A stretch of 64,000 nt of DNA, from positions 1-64,000 of the forward strand of contig JAFVUD010000002.1 in NCBI GenBank assembly GCA_017502865.1. Direction: 5' to 3'. Below are positions 55,624 through 63,666 of this stretch, piece after piece (position 1 is the first letter of the stretch; each line of letters starts with the position of its first letter). The position numbers were made by a program, and so were the translations under genes. Origin of the DNA: Alphaproteobacteria bacterium (GTDB lineage: Bacteria > Pseudomonadota > Alphaproteobacteria > Rs-D84). Under the pieces are notes generated by a model. The model made no database searches. It was not told the origin of the DNA and saw nothing but the letters and a program-made list of their open reading frames with translations.

Positions 55624-55741
55624 ATGGGCTTAATTTCAATTCGTTGTTGTCATAGCCAACACCAACAGGTTCACGGTCATAAACCTGGCCACAGCCGGCC
55701 AATGCCAATGCAACGAAAACGCCTAGTAATACTTTTTTCAC
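55595..55741 (-). CDS. Small lipoprotein (48 aa), VirB7-like by position
   Basis: A GTG-started frame, MKKVLLGVFVALALAGC, with lipobox LAGC (Cys 17) and a mature part of 32 residues that ends 'LSPCACIMVYQA'. GGAGTTATCAC precedes the GTG. Size, lipobox and position just before a VirB8-like gene match VirB7, but sequence similarity cannot be judged at this length. Confidence 0.65.
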   Translation of the reverse strand: MKKVLLGVFVALALAGCGQVYDREPVGVGYDNNELKLSPCACIMVYQA

Positions 55742-55801
55742 GTGATAACTCCTTCCCTGGTTTTATTTGATTATAAAAAAATCACACGCATGCCGTCAAG
55801 A

Positions 55802-58072
55802 CTAAAACTGGGTTTCAAATGACAGCAGGAATCTTTGTTCACGGTCATAGTCGGTCATCTTTAATGGCCAACCCCAACTGAAATTCATTGGGCCCATTGG
55901 TGTGTTCCAATAAATACCAACACCAACAGATGTGCGAATGTTATCGTCTATGTGATTTGGACGGCCCATAAATGTATCTTCGGCGGCCGGCGGTTTGCCC
56001 AATATACCATAGTCTGCGAATACGAAACCTTTGACCTGGTATTCATCGGGGATAAAGATTGGGAAATTCAACTGGGTTGAACCATTGACTTTCCATAAGC
56101 CACCCAACGAATATGTTGTATAGAACCAGTTGCGGGAACCAACGCCGGCAACATCAAAACCACGCAACGATTCACCGCCCAAGAAATATCGATAAACACG
56201 GGATACATAGTCATCATCCAGCGGCTGGATATAGCCAAATTCCAATGATGAACGCAATTGCCATTTATCGTTCCAGAAATTTACCATACCGATAATATCA
56301 CCACTGTAACGCATGTATGTTTCGGTGCCACCAAAACCGGTGTATGCCAACCCCAGGTTTGCAACAACCCCGGTGTGGGTGTTCTGTTCAAAATTGGTGT
56401 CCAGATTGTGATAGCGGAAATTCGTGCTTAACGTGTACAGGTTTGCATCCTGCCAGCCGGATTCAGATTGCAGGTCGTAATTCTGGTCGAATGATGCAGA
56501 CAGACGGACGTTCTGGGTCCAGTGGTCGGTCAGACGCCACCCCATACGGCCAGCGATTGTCAAAGAATCACGGTCGTAGCCAAAACCACCCAATGATGAA
56601 TAGTTATACATTGTGTATGAAACATCAAATCCGGCGGACAATTGACGACCAAACAGGTATGGTTCGGTAAAACTGAACAGTGCCTGTTTTTGATATTCTG
56701 CAATGGATGCACGCAGTTGGACAATCTGGCCACGGCCCATAAAGTTGTTTTCGGTAATACCTGCATCAACCATAAATCCGTTGATGTTTGACCAACCAAA
56801 TCCACCAGATAATTCACCGGTTGGCTGTTCTTCGACACGGATGTCCAACGCCATCATATTTTCACCCGCAATGCGTGATGGTACCATTTGAACATCTTTG
56901 AAATAGCGGGTACGCATTAATTTTTGACGGCCCTCTTCTATGGTTTGTAATGAAAATGGGTCGCCAGAACGCATTGGAATCAACTGTTCAATAACAGAAT
57001 CAAATGTACGAACATTGCCCAATATGTTTATTGAATTCAAATAAATACGATTTGTTTTTTGAATCTGGAATTTCAAACCGATTGTGTGATTTGTCGAATC
57101 CTTGGTCGGGATTGGTTCAACATTTATAAATGCATAACCATAGTCTGCAACACGACTGCGAAGGGCGGACATTGTTTGTTCAACCAGGTCAACATTGTAT
57201 GTATCGCCAGATTTCATCACAATAACGTCTGTCAATTCGTCTGTGGGGATATCCGGGAACGGATTGTCCACAGTTATTTCGCCAAATTTATACTTTTGCC
57301 CTTCGTCAACGTTGAATTTTACAGAATAATATTGACGGTCTGGACTGAATGTGCCGACGGTGTCTGTGATTTGAAAATCGACATAGCCATTGCGCATATA
57401 GAATTGACGCAACATTTGTCCATCGTATTGAATGCGGTCTTCGTCAAATGTGTCGAATTGGGTCATGAAACGCCACCACGCATGTTCACGTGACAAAATT
57501 TCGCCACGCAATGTGCGGTCACTGAATTTTTTATTACCAGAAAAATCAATGTCGGTTATCCAGGTTGGGTGACCTTCGCTGATTTCATAAACGACATTTA
57601 CACGATTGTCGTCCAGTTCGATTTTCTTGGGCTCGATTTTTGTGCCAAAGTAGCCCTGGCGTTGATACACGGTCAACATGCGTTGCACGTCGGCACCGAT
57701 AACAGATTCATCGTATGATGTGCGTTCGCGTGTTTTGATTTCTTTTTTCAAATCGTCTGTGGATACGGCATCGTTGCCTTCGACGGTGACCATGGAAATC
57801 AGGGGTGCTTCGGCAATGTCGATTTTCAGCACATTGCCCGACATGCGGACATTGATTTTGGAAAAATATCCACTTTCCTGTAATTTCTTGGCAATGGTGT
57901 TGGCACGTTCTGCGTTAACGTTGTCGCCAATTTTTACATCAGATAAAATACGTACAGATTCTGCATCCATACGTGTGTTACCCGACACATCAATGCGTGA
58001 TACATTCGCCCCATATGCCGGTGCAATGCCAGATACCAGTGCCGCAATAAATAAACTGTGTTTGATATTCAT
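55802..58072 (-). CDS. bamA: Outer membrane protein assembly factor BamA
   Basis: A 756-residue essential insertase for beta-barrel proteins. The signal peptide ends near 'AYGANVSRIDVSG'. Five POTRA domains cover about residues 25-420 and a 16-strand barrel the rest, with the conserved loop motif 'SLRGFDVAG' ((V/I)RGF type) and a C-terminal Phe. ATG 58072 follows GGTGGAAT located at the end of rseP. Unlike most relatives, no skp, lpxD or fabZ follows. Confidence 0.97.
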   Translation of the reverse strand: MNIKHSLFIAALVSGIAPAYGANVSRIDVSGNTRMDAESVRILSDVKIGDNVNAERANTIAKKLQESGYFSKINVRMSGNVLKIDIAEAPLISMVTVEGNDAVSTDDLKKEIKTRERTSYDESVIGADVQRMLTVYQRQGYFGTKIEPKKIELDDNRVNVVYEISEGHPTWITDIDFSGNKKFSDRTLRGEILSREHAWWRFMTQFDTFDEDRIQYDGQMLRQFYMRNGYVDFQITDTVGTFSPDRQYYSVKFNVDEGQKYKFGEITVDNPFPDIPTDELTDVIVMKSGDTYNVDLVEQTMSALRSRVADYGYAFINVEPIPTKDSTNHTIGLKFQIQKTNRIYLNSINILGNVRTFDSVIEQLIPMRSGDPFSLQTIEEGRQKLMRTRYFKDVQMVPSRIAGENMMALDIRVEEQPTGELSGGFGWSNINGFMVDAGITENNFMGRGQIVQLRASIAEYQKQALFSFTEPYLFGRQLSAGFDVSYTMYNYSSLGGFGYDRDSLTIAGRMGWRLTDHWTQNVRLSASFDQNYDLQSESGWQDANLYTLSTNFRYHNLDTNFEQNTHTGVVANLGLAYTGFGGTETYMRYSGDIIGMVNFWNDKWQLRSSLEFGYIQPLDDDYVSRVYRYFLGGESLRGFDVAGVGSRNWFYTTYSLGGLWKVNGSTQLNFPIFIPDEYQVKGFVFADYGILGKPPAAEDTFMGRPNHIDDNIRTSVGVGIYWNTPMGPMNFSWGWPLKMTDYDREQRFLLSFETQF

Positions 58073-58073
58073 A

Positions 58074-59144
58074 TTAATTCCACCCAAATACACGTGCTAA
58101 ATCATTCCACATTGTCAATGCAAACAAACCAAGAATAAATACCCACCCCAGAATGATTGCAATTTCCATACCACGTCCCTGAAGTTTGCGACGGGTGATG
58201 CCTTCGATAATCAAGATTGTCAAATATCCACCGTCCAACACCGGCAATGGCAACAGGTTGATTACCCCCAAATTCACCGACAACAATGCAATCAGGGACA
58301 AGAATGTAAAGAATCCCGCCAGCATCGCCGCCCCAGAATACTGGGCAATGGTGATGAACGACCCCAGTTGTTTTGAAGAACGTTCACCGGTGACGATTTG
58401 TTTCAAAACAACAACCAATGTTTTTGATTCATAGTATGTTTTGCGGGCACCAGAATACAGGGCCTGGAAAATATTTTGGCGGGCGGGGTCGGCACGTTTG
58501 CTGCCATCGGCGACCATGCCCCAACGTTCAGCCGGTGCCAACTTTACATTTACCAATTTGTCGCCACGAACCAACAAAACATCTGCATCACGGTTTGATG
58601 CCAATTCTTTGGCAATGATTAAATCGCCCCAGTTGGAAATCTTTTCATCATCTATGCGGACAATTGTGTCGCCGGCACGAACACCTGCGTTGAATGCGAC
58701 GGATTCCTGGATAACCTGGCCGATGACGGGCAATTGTGAATTCCCAACCAAGCGGGGCTGGAACATAAACAGCGATGTGTAAATCAACCATGCCAAGATA
58801 AAGTTCATGGCAACACCAGCACCGATGATTATGAACTGTTTCCACGATGGGGCGGACAGATAATGACCACGTTTTTTATCAGCGGGCAGTTCTGCAAATT
58901 TTTTACGATTGAACATGTCTTCTTGGCCATAGATGGAAACATAACCACCCAATGGCAGACACGACAGTTTCCAAACGGTACCACGTTTGTCTGTCCATTT
59001 ACACAGTGCAGGACCAAAGCCGATTGAAAATACATCAACACGAACACCCGCCCAACGTGCAGCCAAGAAATGTCCCAATTCGTGAACAAAAACCACTATG
59101 CCCAATACAACCAACAATGCAATAATGGTCAAAATAATTTGCAT
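58074..59144 (-). CDS. rseP: RseP-type site-2 zinc metalloprotease
   Basis: A 356-residue intramembrane protease. The active site is 'VFVHELGHFLAARWAG' near residue 18, and the second metal-binding motif is 'NLLPLPVLDGGYL'. One PDZ domain (about 125-195, 'VAFNAGVRAGDTIVRIDDEKI') is seen, where E. coli RseP has two. It cleaves anti-sigma factors and signal peptide remnants. It precedes bamA by one base. Confidence 0.95.
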   Translation of the reverse strand: MQIILTIIALLVVLGIVVFVHELGHFLAARWAGVRVDVFSIGFGPALCKWTDKRGTVWKLSCLPLGGYVSIYGQEDMFNRKKFAELPADKKRGHYLSAPSWKQFIIIGAGVAMNFILAWLIYTSLFMFQPRLVGNSQLPVIGQVIQESVAFNAGVRAGDTIVRIDDEKISNWGDLIIAKELASNRDADVLLVRGDKLVNVKLAPAERWGMVADGSKRADPARQNIFQALYSGARKTYYESKTLVVVLKQIVTGERSSKQLGSFITIAQYSGAAMLAGFFTFLSLIALLSVNLGVINLLPLPVLDGGYLTILIIEGITRRKLQGRGMEIAIILGWVFILGLFALTMWNDLARVFGWN

Positions 59145-59174
59145 ATCTTTCCGTCCTTTTGCGTTAAAAATTCA

Positions 59175-59828
59175 TTATATCATTGTCAACCATACCAATG
59201 GCAATGCATAAATCCAGCCATCAAATCTGTCCAGAACACCGCCATGACCCGGCAAGATTGTGCCGAAATCTTTGATACCCAGGCGGCGTTTAATCCAACT
59301 GGCCGTCAGGTCGCCATACTGGGACAATAATGCAACACTGATACCCGTCCAAATCAATACAAACGCAGATGCGATTGGCATGCCACGGAATATGCCATAG
59401 GCGACGTAAACGGCCGCCCCACAAATGATGCCTGCGATTTGGCCAGACCATGTTTTGCCAGATGACAGACGTTCCCACATTTTGTCACCGCCCAGCATTT
59501 TGCCAAACAGCCATGCACCAATGTCTGCGGAACAGATAATCAGTAATAACTGCAAAACAATTTGGGGACGTGTGCCAACAGAATTTATCGCCGCCAGCAT
59601 CACAAACAGCAACACCATAAAGAACACAAATGACAACGCATTTTTTGCCAGTGTTTCAGCCGATGCACGACGCAGACAGAATATGAATTCTAGAATCATA
59701 CCCAAAACAATTAGAATCCCCAGGTAACGCACCGCAGGAAAACCAAAGTATTGGGCAACGCCGGCACCAACCGCAATCAATGCCATAATTGCCGCCGCCA
59801 TAATTCGTTTTGATGTTTCGTTTGACAT
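59175..59828 (-). CDS. cdsA: Phosphatidate cytidylyltransferase
   Basis: Makes CDP-diacylglycerol for phospholipid synthesis. The 217-residue membrane protein ends with the family signature 'SWIKRRLGIKDFGTILPGHGGVLDRFDG'. It is shorter than E. coli CdsA (about 285), with fewer N-terminal helices. It lies between uppS and rseP; the dxr gene often found between cdsA and rseP is absent. Confidence 0.93.
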   Translation of the reverse strand: MSNETSKRIMAAAIMALIAVGAGVAQYFGFPAVRYLGILIVLGMILEFIFCLRRASAETLAKNALSFVFFMVLLFVMLAAINSVGTRPQIVLQLLLIICSADIGAWLFGKMLGGDKMWERLSSGKTWSGQIAGIICGAAVYVAYGIFRGMPIASAFVLIWTGISVALLSQYGDLTASWIKRRLGIKDFGTILPGHGGVLDRFDGWIYALPLVWLTMI

Positions 59829-59855
59829 AAAAATCCCCTTTCCTTGGAATAAAAA

Positions 59856-60614
59856 TTATTTCTTTTTGCCGGAATAGTTTGCCTTTTTACCACCGCCGAA
59901 ACGACGATTGCGTTTTGCAAATTCATCCAATGTGTGTTGCCACAGTTTTTCACTTTTTACCAAATCTGGCCAGTGTTCTGGGACAAACAGCAATTCTGCA
60001 TATGCCAATTTCCACAACAGATAGTTGGAAATACGGCTTTCATTGCTGGTACGTACCATCAGGTCAACCGGCAATAAATCGCCAGTATCCAGATATGTTT
60101 CAAATGTTTCACGTGTGACGGGTTCCCCATTTGCAATGGCCGCATTTACCGCATCAACGATTTCCTGTTGACCACCATAGTTCAATGCAAATGCAACTGT
60201 ACCGCCGGTGTTTTCAGCGGTCTTTTCTTCCAATTCATCGCACAGGGCCGCCAATTTTTCAGGCAGACGTTCACGTGAGCCAAGAACACGATAACGCAGA
60301 TTTTTTTCCAATGCGTTTTTCATGTTTTTCTTTAATTCTGTATAGAACAAATCCATCAAGAAATCGACTTCTTCGGTGGAACGGTTCCAGTTTTCTGTCG
60401 AGAAAACAAAGAATGTAATCGTTGTGACACCACGTTTGAAATACCAATCAACCAGGTTTTCAAAGTTTGCAATGCCGGCCTGGTGCCCCATTAATGGGGG
60501 CAGACCACGATTTTCAGCCCAACGGCGATTGCCATCGCAAATAAATGCAATGTGTTGTGGAACGGCGGTTGATGTTGCGACAGGTTTCTGTTTTTTATTA
60601 AATAATTTGAACAT
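59856..60614 (-). CDS. uppS: Undecaprenyl diphosphate synthase
   Basis: Extends FPP with IPP to the C55 carrier for peptidoglycan and LPS. The 252-residue cis-prenyltransferase has 'FICDGNRRWAENRGLPPLMGHQAG' with the catalytic Asp, 'FVFSTENWNRS' and 'DLMVRTSNESRISNYLLWKLAYAELLF'. The C-terminus is basic (RRFGGGKKANYSGKKK). Same strand and order as in other alphaproteobacteria: frr, uppS, cdsA. Confidence 0.96.
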   Translation of the reverse strand: MFKLFNKKQKPVATSTAVPQHIAFICDGNRRWAENRGLPPLMGHQAGIANFENLVDWYFKRGVTTITFFVFSTENWNRSTEEVDFLMDLFYTELKKNMKNALEKNLRYRVLGSRERLPEKLAALCDELEEKTAENTGGTVAFALNYGGQQEIVDAVNAAIANGEPVTRETFETYLDTGDLLPVDLMVRTSNESRISNYLLWKLAYAELLFVPEHWPDLVKSEKLWQHTLDEFAKRNRRFGGGKKANYSGKKK

Positions 60615-60650
60615 GTTTAGTATCCGAATTTTATTGTGAAACAGTTGGGT

Positions 60651-61211
60651 TTAGACAGACATGATGTCGGCTTCTTTTTCACGGGCCAGTGCATCAACTT
60701 CTGTGCCACGTTTGTCAAAGACTTTCTGGATATCGTCTTCGTATTTACGCTGGTCATCTTCAGAGATTTCTTTGTCGGTGACGGCACGTTTGATTTTGCC
60801 CATTGCGTCTTGGCGAATATTACGCATGGAAATCTTGGCTTCTTCGGCGTATTTACCGGCAACCTTGGTCAATTCACGACGACGTTCTTCGGTCAATGGT
60901 GGCATATTCAGGCGAATTACACCGCCGGCGGTCATTGGGTTCAGCCCCAGACCAGAATCACGAATAGCCTTTTCAACAGCAGGTGCATTTGTGATATCCC
61001 AAACAGTCACAGATAATGTCTGGTTATCAGGTGTGGAAACGGTTGCAACCTGGTTAATTGGCATTTCAGCCCCATATACCGGAACACGAATTGCGTCCAG
61101 CAAGTGTACAGATGCACGACCAGTACGCAGACCGGCGTATTCTGTCTTTAAAACTTCGATTGTTTGGGCGGTTTTTTGTTCGACTTCTGCCTTTAATAAT
61201 TGATAATCCAT
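60651..61211 (-). CDS. frr: Ribosome recycling factor
   Basis: Splits post-termination ribosomes with EF-G. The 186-residue protein shows 'TEYAGLRTGRASVHLLDAIRV', 'VATVSTPDNQTLSVTVWD' and 'MPPLTEERRRELTKVAGKYAEEAKISMRNIRQDA', all of the RRF fold. ATG 61211 follows GGAG. pyrH and tsf, which usually precede it, are not here; tRNA genes lie upstream on the other strand. Confidence 0.97.
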   Translation of the reverse strand: MDYQLLKAEVEQKTAQTIEVLKTEYAGLRTGRASVHLLDAIRVPVYGAEMPINQVATVSTPDNQTLSVTVWDITNAPAVEKAIRDSGLGLNPMTAGGVIRLNMPPLTEERRRELTKVAGKYAEEAKISMRNIRQDAMGKIKRAVTDKEISEDDQRKYEDDIQKVFDKRGTEVDALAREKEADIMSV

Positions 61212-61367
61212 ATTAAAACTCCATAGGTTATAGAAAGAGATTAGCAAATTGATTTCATAATTGGCAAGTATAAATGTAGAAAAATCCCATTGCAAAAAGA
61301 AATCGCAAAAAGTTGTATCAAATCGTTTGACTTTTTGTGTAAAGCAATATAGAATATGCGTCTGCAT

Positions 61368-61443
61368 GGGGTTGTAGCTCAGTTGGTAGAGCACTTGCAT
61401 GGCATGCAAGGGGTCGTCGGTTCGAGTCCGATCAGCTCCACCA
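61368..61443 (+). tRNA. tRNA-Ala (GGC)
   Basis: A 76-nt cloverleaf with acceptor GGGGTTG/CAGCTCC including the G3:U70 pair that marks alanine, discriminator A and encoded CCA. Anticodon stem CTTGC/GCAAG holds loop ATGGCAT, anticodon GGC. Confidence 0.97.
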
Positions 61444-61472
61444 GGATTCTAAGGTCACAAGACCCAGAGTAT

Positions 61473-61550
61473 GGCGGATATAGCTCAGTTGGTTAGAGCG
61501 TTGGTTTGTGGTACCAAATGTCGCCGGTTCGAGTCCGGTTATCCGCCCCA
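61473..61550 (+). tRNA. tRNA-His (GTG)
   Basis: A 78-nt gene including the extra G at -1 opposite C73, then acceptor GCGGATA/TATCCGC and encoded CCA. Anticodon stem TTGGT/ACCAA holds loop TTGTGGT, anticodon GTG. The encoded G-1:C73 pair is the canonical bacterial form; many alphaproteobacteria have lost it. Confidence 0.97.
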
Positions 61551-61557
61551 TTATAAA

Positions 61558-61580
61558 ACGTCCCTGTTGGGGCGTTTTTT
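61558..61580 (+). terminator. First terminator of tRNA-Ala/His
   Basis: ACGTCCC-tgtt-GGGGCGT then T6. Confidence 0.85.
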
Positions 61581-61731
61581 AATTTTGGGCGGTTCGGACG
61601 AGAGCCGCAGGTTCGGAACGTCAGTTGGCGAGAACGAGCATTGGCGAAGTTCAAGCCTTACGTAGTGAAAGGGGCCCATGGAGAGAAACGACCATGGGAA
61701 TATACAGTCCGGTTATCCGCCCCATTATAAA

Positions 61732-61754
61732 ACGTCCCAATCGGGGCGTTTTTT
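61732..61754 (+). terminator. Second terminator of tRNA-Ala/His
   Basis: ACGTCCC-aatc-GGGGCGT then T5, the duplicate of the first with another loop. Confidence 0.85.
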
Positions 61755-61755
61755 A

Positions 61756-61784
61756 TTGAAAAATTTGGTGGTTTGTGGTATAAT
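61756..61784 (+). promoter_or_regulatory. Promoter of the lysozyme gene
   Basis: TTGAAA, 17-nt spacer, TATAAT. Transcription would begin near 61791. Confidence 0.7.
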
Positions 61785-61798
61785 ACCTGGGTTCAGCG

Positions 61799-61847
61799 GA
61801 CGACATTTGGTCGTCTTTTTTATTGCCCGCAATTGCGGGTGTTTTTT
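61799..61847 (+). terminator. Tandem terminators between promoter and lysozyme
   Basis: GACGAC-atttg-GTCGTC with T6 (61799-61821), then CCCGC-aatt-GCGGG with T6 (61826-61847). Both lie downstream of the promoter and upstream of the coding region, so full-length mRNA needs read-through or antitermination. Confidence 0.75.
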
Positions 61848-61862
61848 ATGGAGATTTTTATT

Positions 61863-62366
61863 ATGAAATTTAGTGAGAATGGTATTAAATGGTTAAAAAA
61901 ATTGGAAGATTCCGTCGTGGTTCGTGAAAGACACATTATCTATGATGATGCCACAGGTAAACCGGTGCCGGTGGGGGTGCCATTGCCGGTGGGTGCAACA
62001 ATTGGTTATGGGCATTTGATAAAACCGGGTGAAGATTTTAAAAGCGGAATTACAGAACACCAGGCGGTTGAATTATTACGGTCTGACATAGCCACAGCAG
62101 AACGTGCGGTACAAGACAATATTACAGCACAAATGTCGCAAAACCAATATGATGCACTGGTATCTTTGGCATACAACATTGGTGTGGGTGGTTTTAAAAA
62201 TTCTACGGTTGTGAAATATATAAACAATCCAAATTTTCACAGTAATATTTATCCATGTCTGGAATCTGCATGGAAAGCGTGGAAACGAAGCCAGGGGAAA
62301 GTATCACAGGGTTTAATCAACCGCAGACAAAAAGAGTGGGACCTGTATGCCCGGGGGATATACTGA
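61863..62366 (+). CDS. Phage-type lysozyme (GH24)
   Basis: A 167-residue muramidase that would cut peptidoglycan. The N-terminal 'NGIKWLKKLEDSVVVRE' carries the catalytic Glu, followed by 'GATIGYGHLIKPGEDFKSGITEHQAVELL', 'QYDALVSLAYNIGVGGFKNSTVV' and 'LINRRQKEWDLYARGIY', all typical of T4/P21-like endolysins. No signal-anchor sequence or holin is seen, so release to the periplasm is unexplained. GGAG lies 9 nt upstream. Isolated, it may be a domesticated or GTA-type endolysin. Confidence 0.92.
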   Translation: MKFSENGIKWLKKLEDSVVVRERHIIYDDATGKPVPVGVPLPVGATIGYGHLIKPGEDFKSGITEHQAVELLRSDIATAERAVQDNITAQMSQNQYDALVSLAYNIGVGGFKNSTVVKYINNPNFHSNIYPCLESAWKAWKRSQGKVSQGLINRRQKEWDLYARGIY

Positions 62367-62370
62367 TATG

Positions 62371-63666
62371 TTATTTCTTTAATATGTCGCTGGATTTTAT
62401 ATATTCGGGGTCGGTTTTCTTTAATTTCTTTTGTGCCAGTTTGGCATAGCGATGGGCATCTTTGGTTTTGCCCATCATTTGATAATATTCAGCCATTGCC
62501 CAATCGGCACGACCATCGTTTTCATCGTATGCACGTGCCAATGTCCAATATGTCAATGGGGCTGGTTCGGTCAATAATGCACGTTTACATAATTCAATGG
62601 CACGGGGCAAATCATCGGGCCGTCTGCGTTCGGTCAGTACCAGCGCAAGTGCGGTCTGGATTTGCGGTGCATCGTCCGCCAGGGACAATGATTTTTCGTA
62701 TGCATCAATACTGGTATCATAATGGCCGAATTGGTATTCAATATCGCCCAATAATTCATAAAAATATGGATTGTCGGGGTGGCGTGATATTAATGTGCGT
62801 GTTCCAACGCCGGCCCCGGCCAGATTTCCACCACGCATATTTGCAATGGCACGGGCATAAATTGCAGGGTCTGATTTATCGGTTGATGGATATTTGATTT
62901 TTACATTTTCAAATGTGTCCAGGTATCCAATCAATTTTGCACGGACCAATTCATAGCGGTCATCACGTGCAGTTGTTGATTTTGGGGTGTAATTTGGGGC
63001 ATGCTTGGCAATATATTCGGTGGCATTTTTCAATCGTTCACGTGTCAATGGGTGGTTTATGCGATTTGGATTTATGCGTGATTCCATTGCACCGGTTATT
63101 TCATCCATTTGTTCAAAGACAGTTATAAATCCATTTGGGTTCAGGTTTGATTTTATCATCAAATCAATCCCCAGATTATCTGCAATGCGTTCTTCGTCAC
63201 GGGAAAATGCCATCATAGACGATGTGGCAACGCCCCCTGCCCCGGCCAAGACGCCCGCCCCCAGTGATGGATTGCCACCTGCAACCATTAATCCAATCCC
63301 CAGTGCCTGAATCAGCATTGTGCGTTTCATTTCGGCATCCATACGTGATGATAACTGGGCCATGTGACCGCCGATGGTATGCCCCAATTCGTGTGCGATA
63401 ACAGATTGAAGTGCATCTGGGTTTTTAATCTGTGTTAACAATCTGGTGTTCACAAACACATCTTCGCCACCACGGACGAATGCATTAAAATCGTTATCGT
63501 TTATTATATGAACAGACAGACGATCGGGGGCGATATCTGCGGCATCGGCCAATGGGCGAACCAATTCATACAACAGGCGTTCGGTTTCTGTGTCATTAAT
63601 CAGGGTTGCCCCCCATGTGGGGACAGAAACAATTATCGCCATTAAAAATGCAAATATTTTACGCAC
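62371..63666 (-). CDS. M48 family periplasmic metalloprotease with TPR domain (BepA-like)
   Basis: A 431-residue protein with a signal peptide (MRKIFAFLMAIIVSVPTWGA), a zinc site 'VIAHELGHTIGGHM' near residue 92 and third ligand in 'FSRDEERIADNLG', then C-terminal TPR repeats ('NPYFYELLGDIEYQFGHYDTSIDAYEKSLSL'). BepA-type proteases survey outer membrane protein assembly, which fits the bamA and bamD genes here. Start GTG 63666 is chosen; TTG 63669 adds one residue. It overlaps recG. Confidence 0.92.
   Translation of the reverse strand: MRKIFAFLMAIIVSVPTWGATLINDTETERLLYELVRPLADAADIAPDRLSVHIINDNDFNAFVRGGEDVFVNTRLLTQIKNPDALQSVIAHELGHTIGGHMAQLSSRMDAEMKRTMLIQALGIGLMVAGGNPSLGAGVLAGAGGVATSSMMAFSRDEERIADNLGIDLMIKSNLNPNGFITVFEQMDEITGAMESRINPNRINHPLTRERLKNATEYIAKHAPNYTPKSTTARDDRYELVRAKLIGYLDTFENVKIKYPSTDKSDPAIYARAIANMRGGNLAGAGVGTRTLISRHPDNPYFYELLGDIEYQFGHYDTSIDAYEKSLSLADDAPQIQTALALVLTERRRPDDLPRAIELCKRALLTEPAPLTYWTLARAYDENDGRADWAMAEYYQMMGKTKDAHRYAKLAQKKLKKTDPEYIKSSDILKK

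Larger units (their letters stand above)
61532..61755 (+). repeat. tRNA-His tail duplication with insert
   Basis: Bases 61532-61581 and 61706-61755 match except for the 4-nt terminator loop (TGTT versus AATC), at a period of 174. Each copy starts at T-loop A58 and carries the last 19 nt of tRNA-His, ATTATAAAACG spacing and the terminator. The 124-nt insert contains GGACGAGAGCC, then GTGAAAGGGGCCCATGGAG, a CATGG/CCATG hairpin and GGGAATATAC. The last three elements match the tRNA-Lys insert. Confidence 0.9.

Noticed and set aside
61706..61724. Second tRNA-His or tRNA pseudogene
   Set aside because: Same reason: only A58 to CCA is copied, and the insert before it does not fold as a tRNA body.
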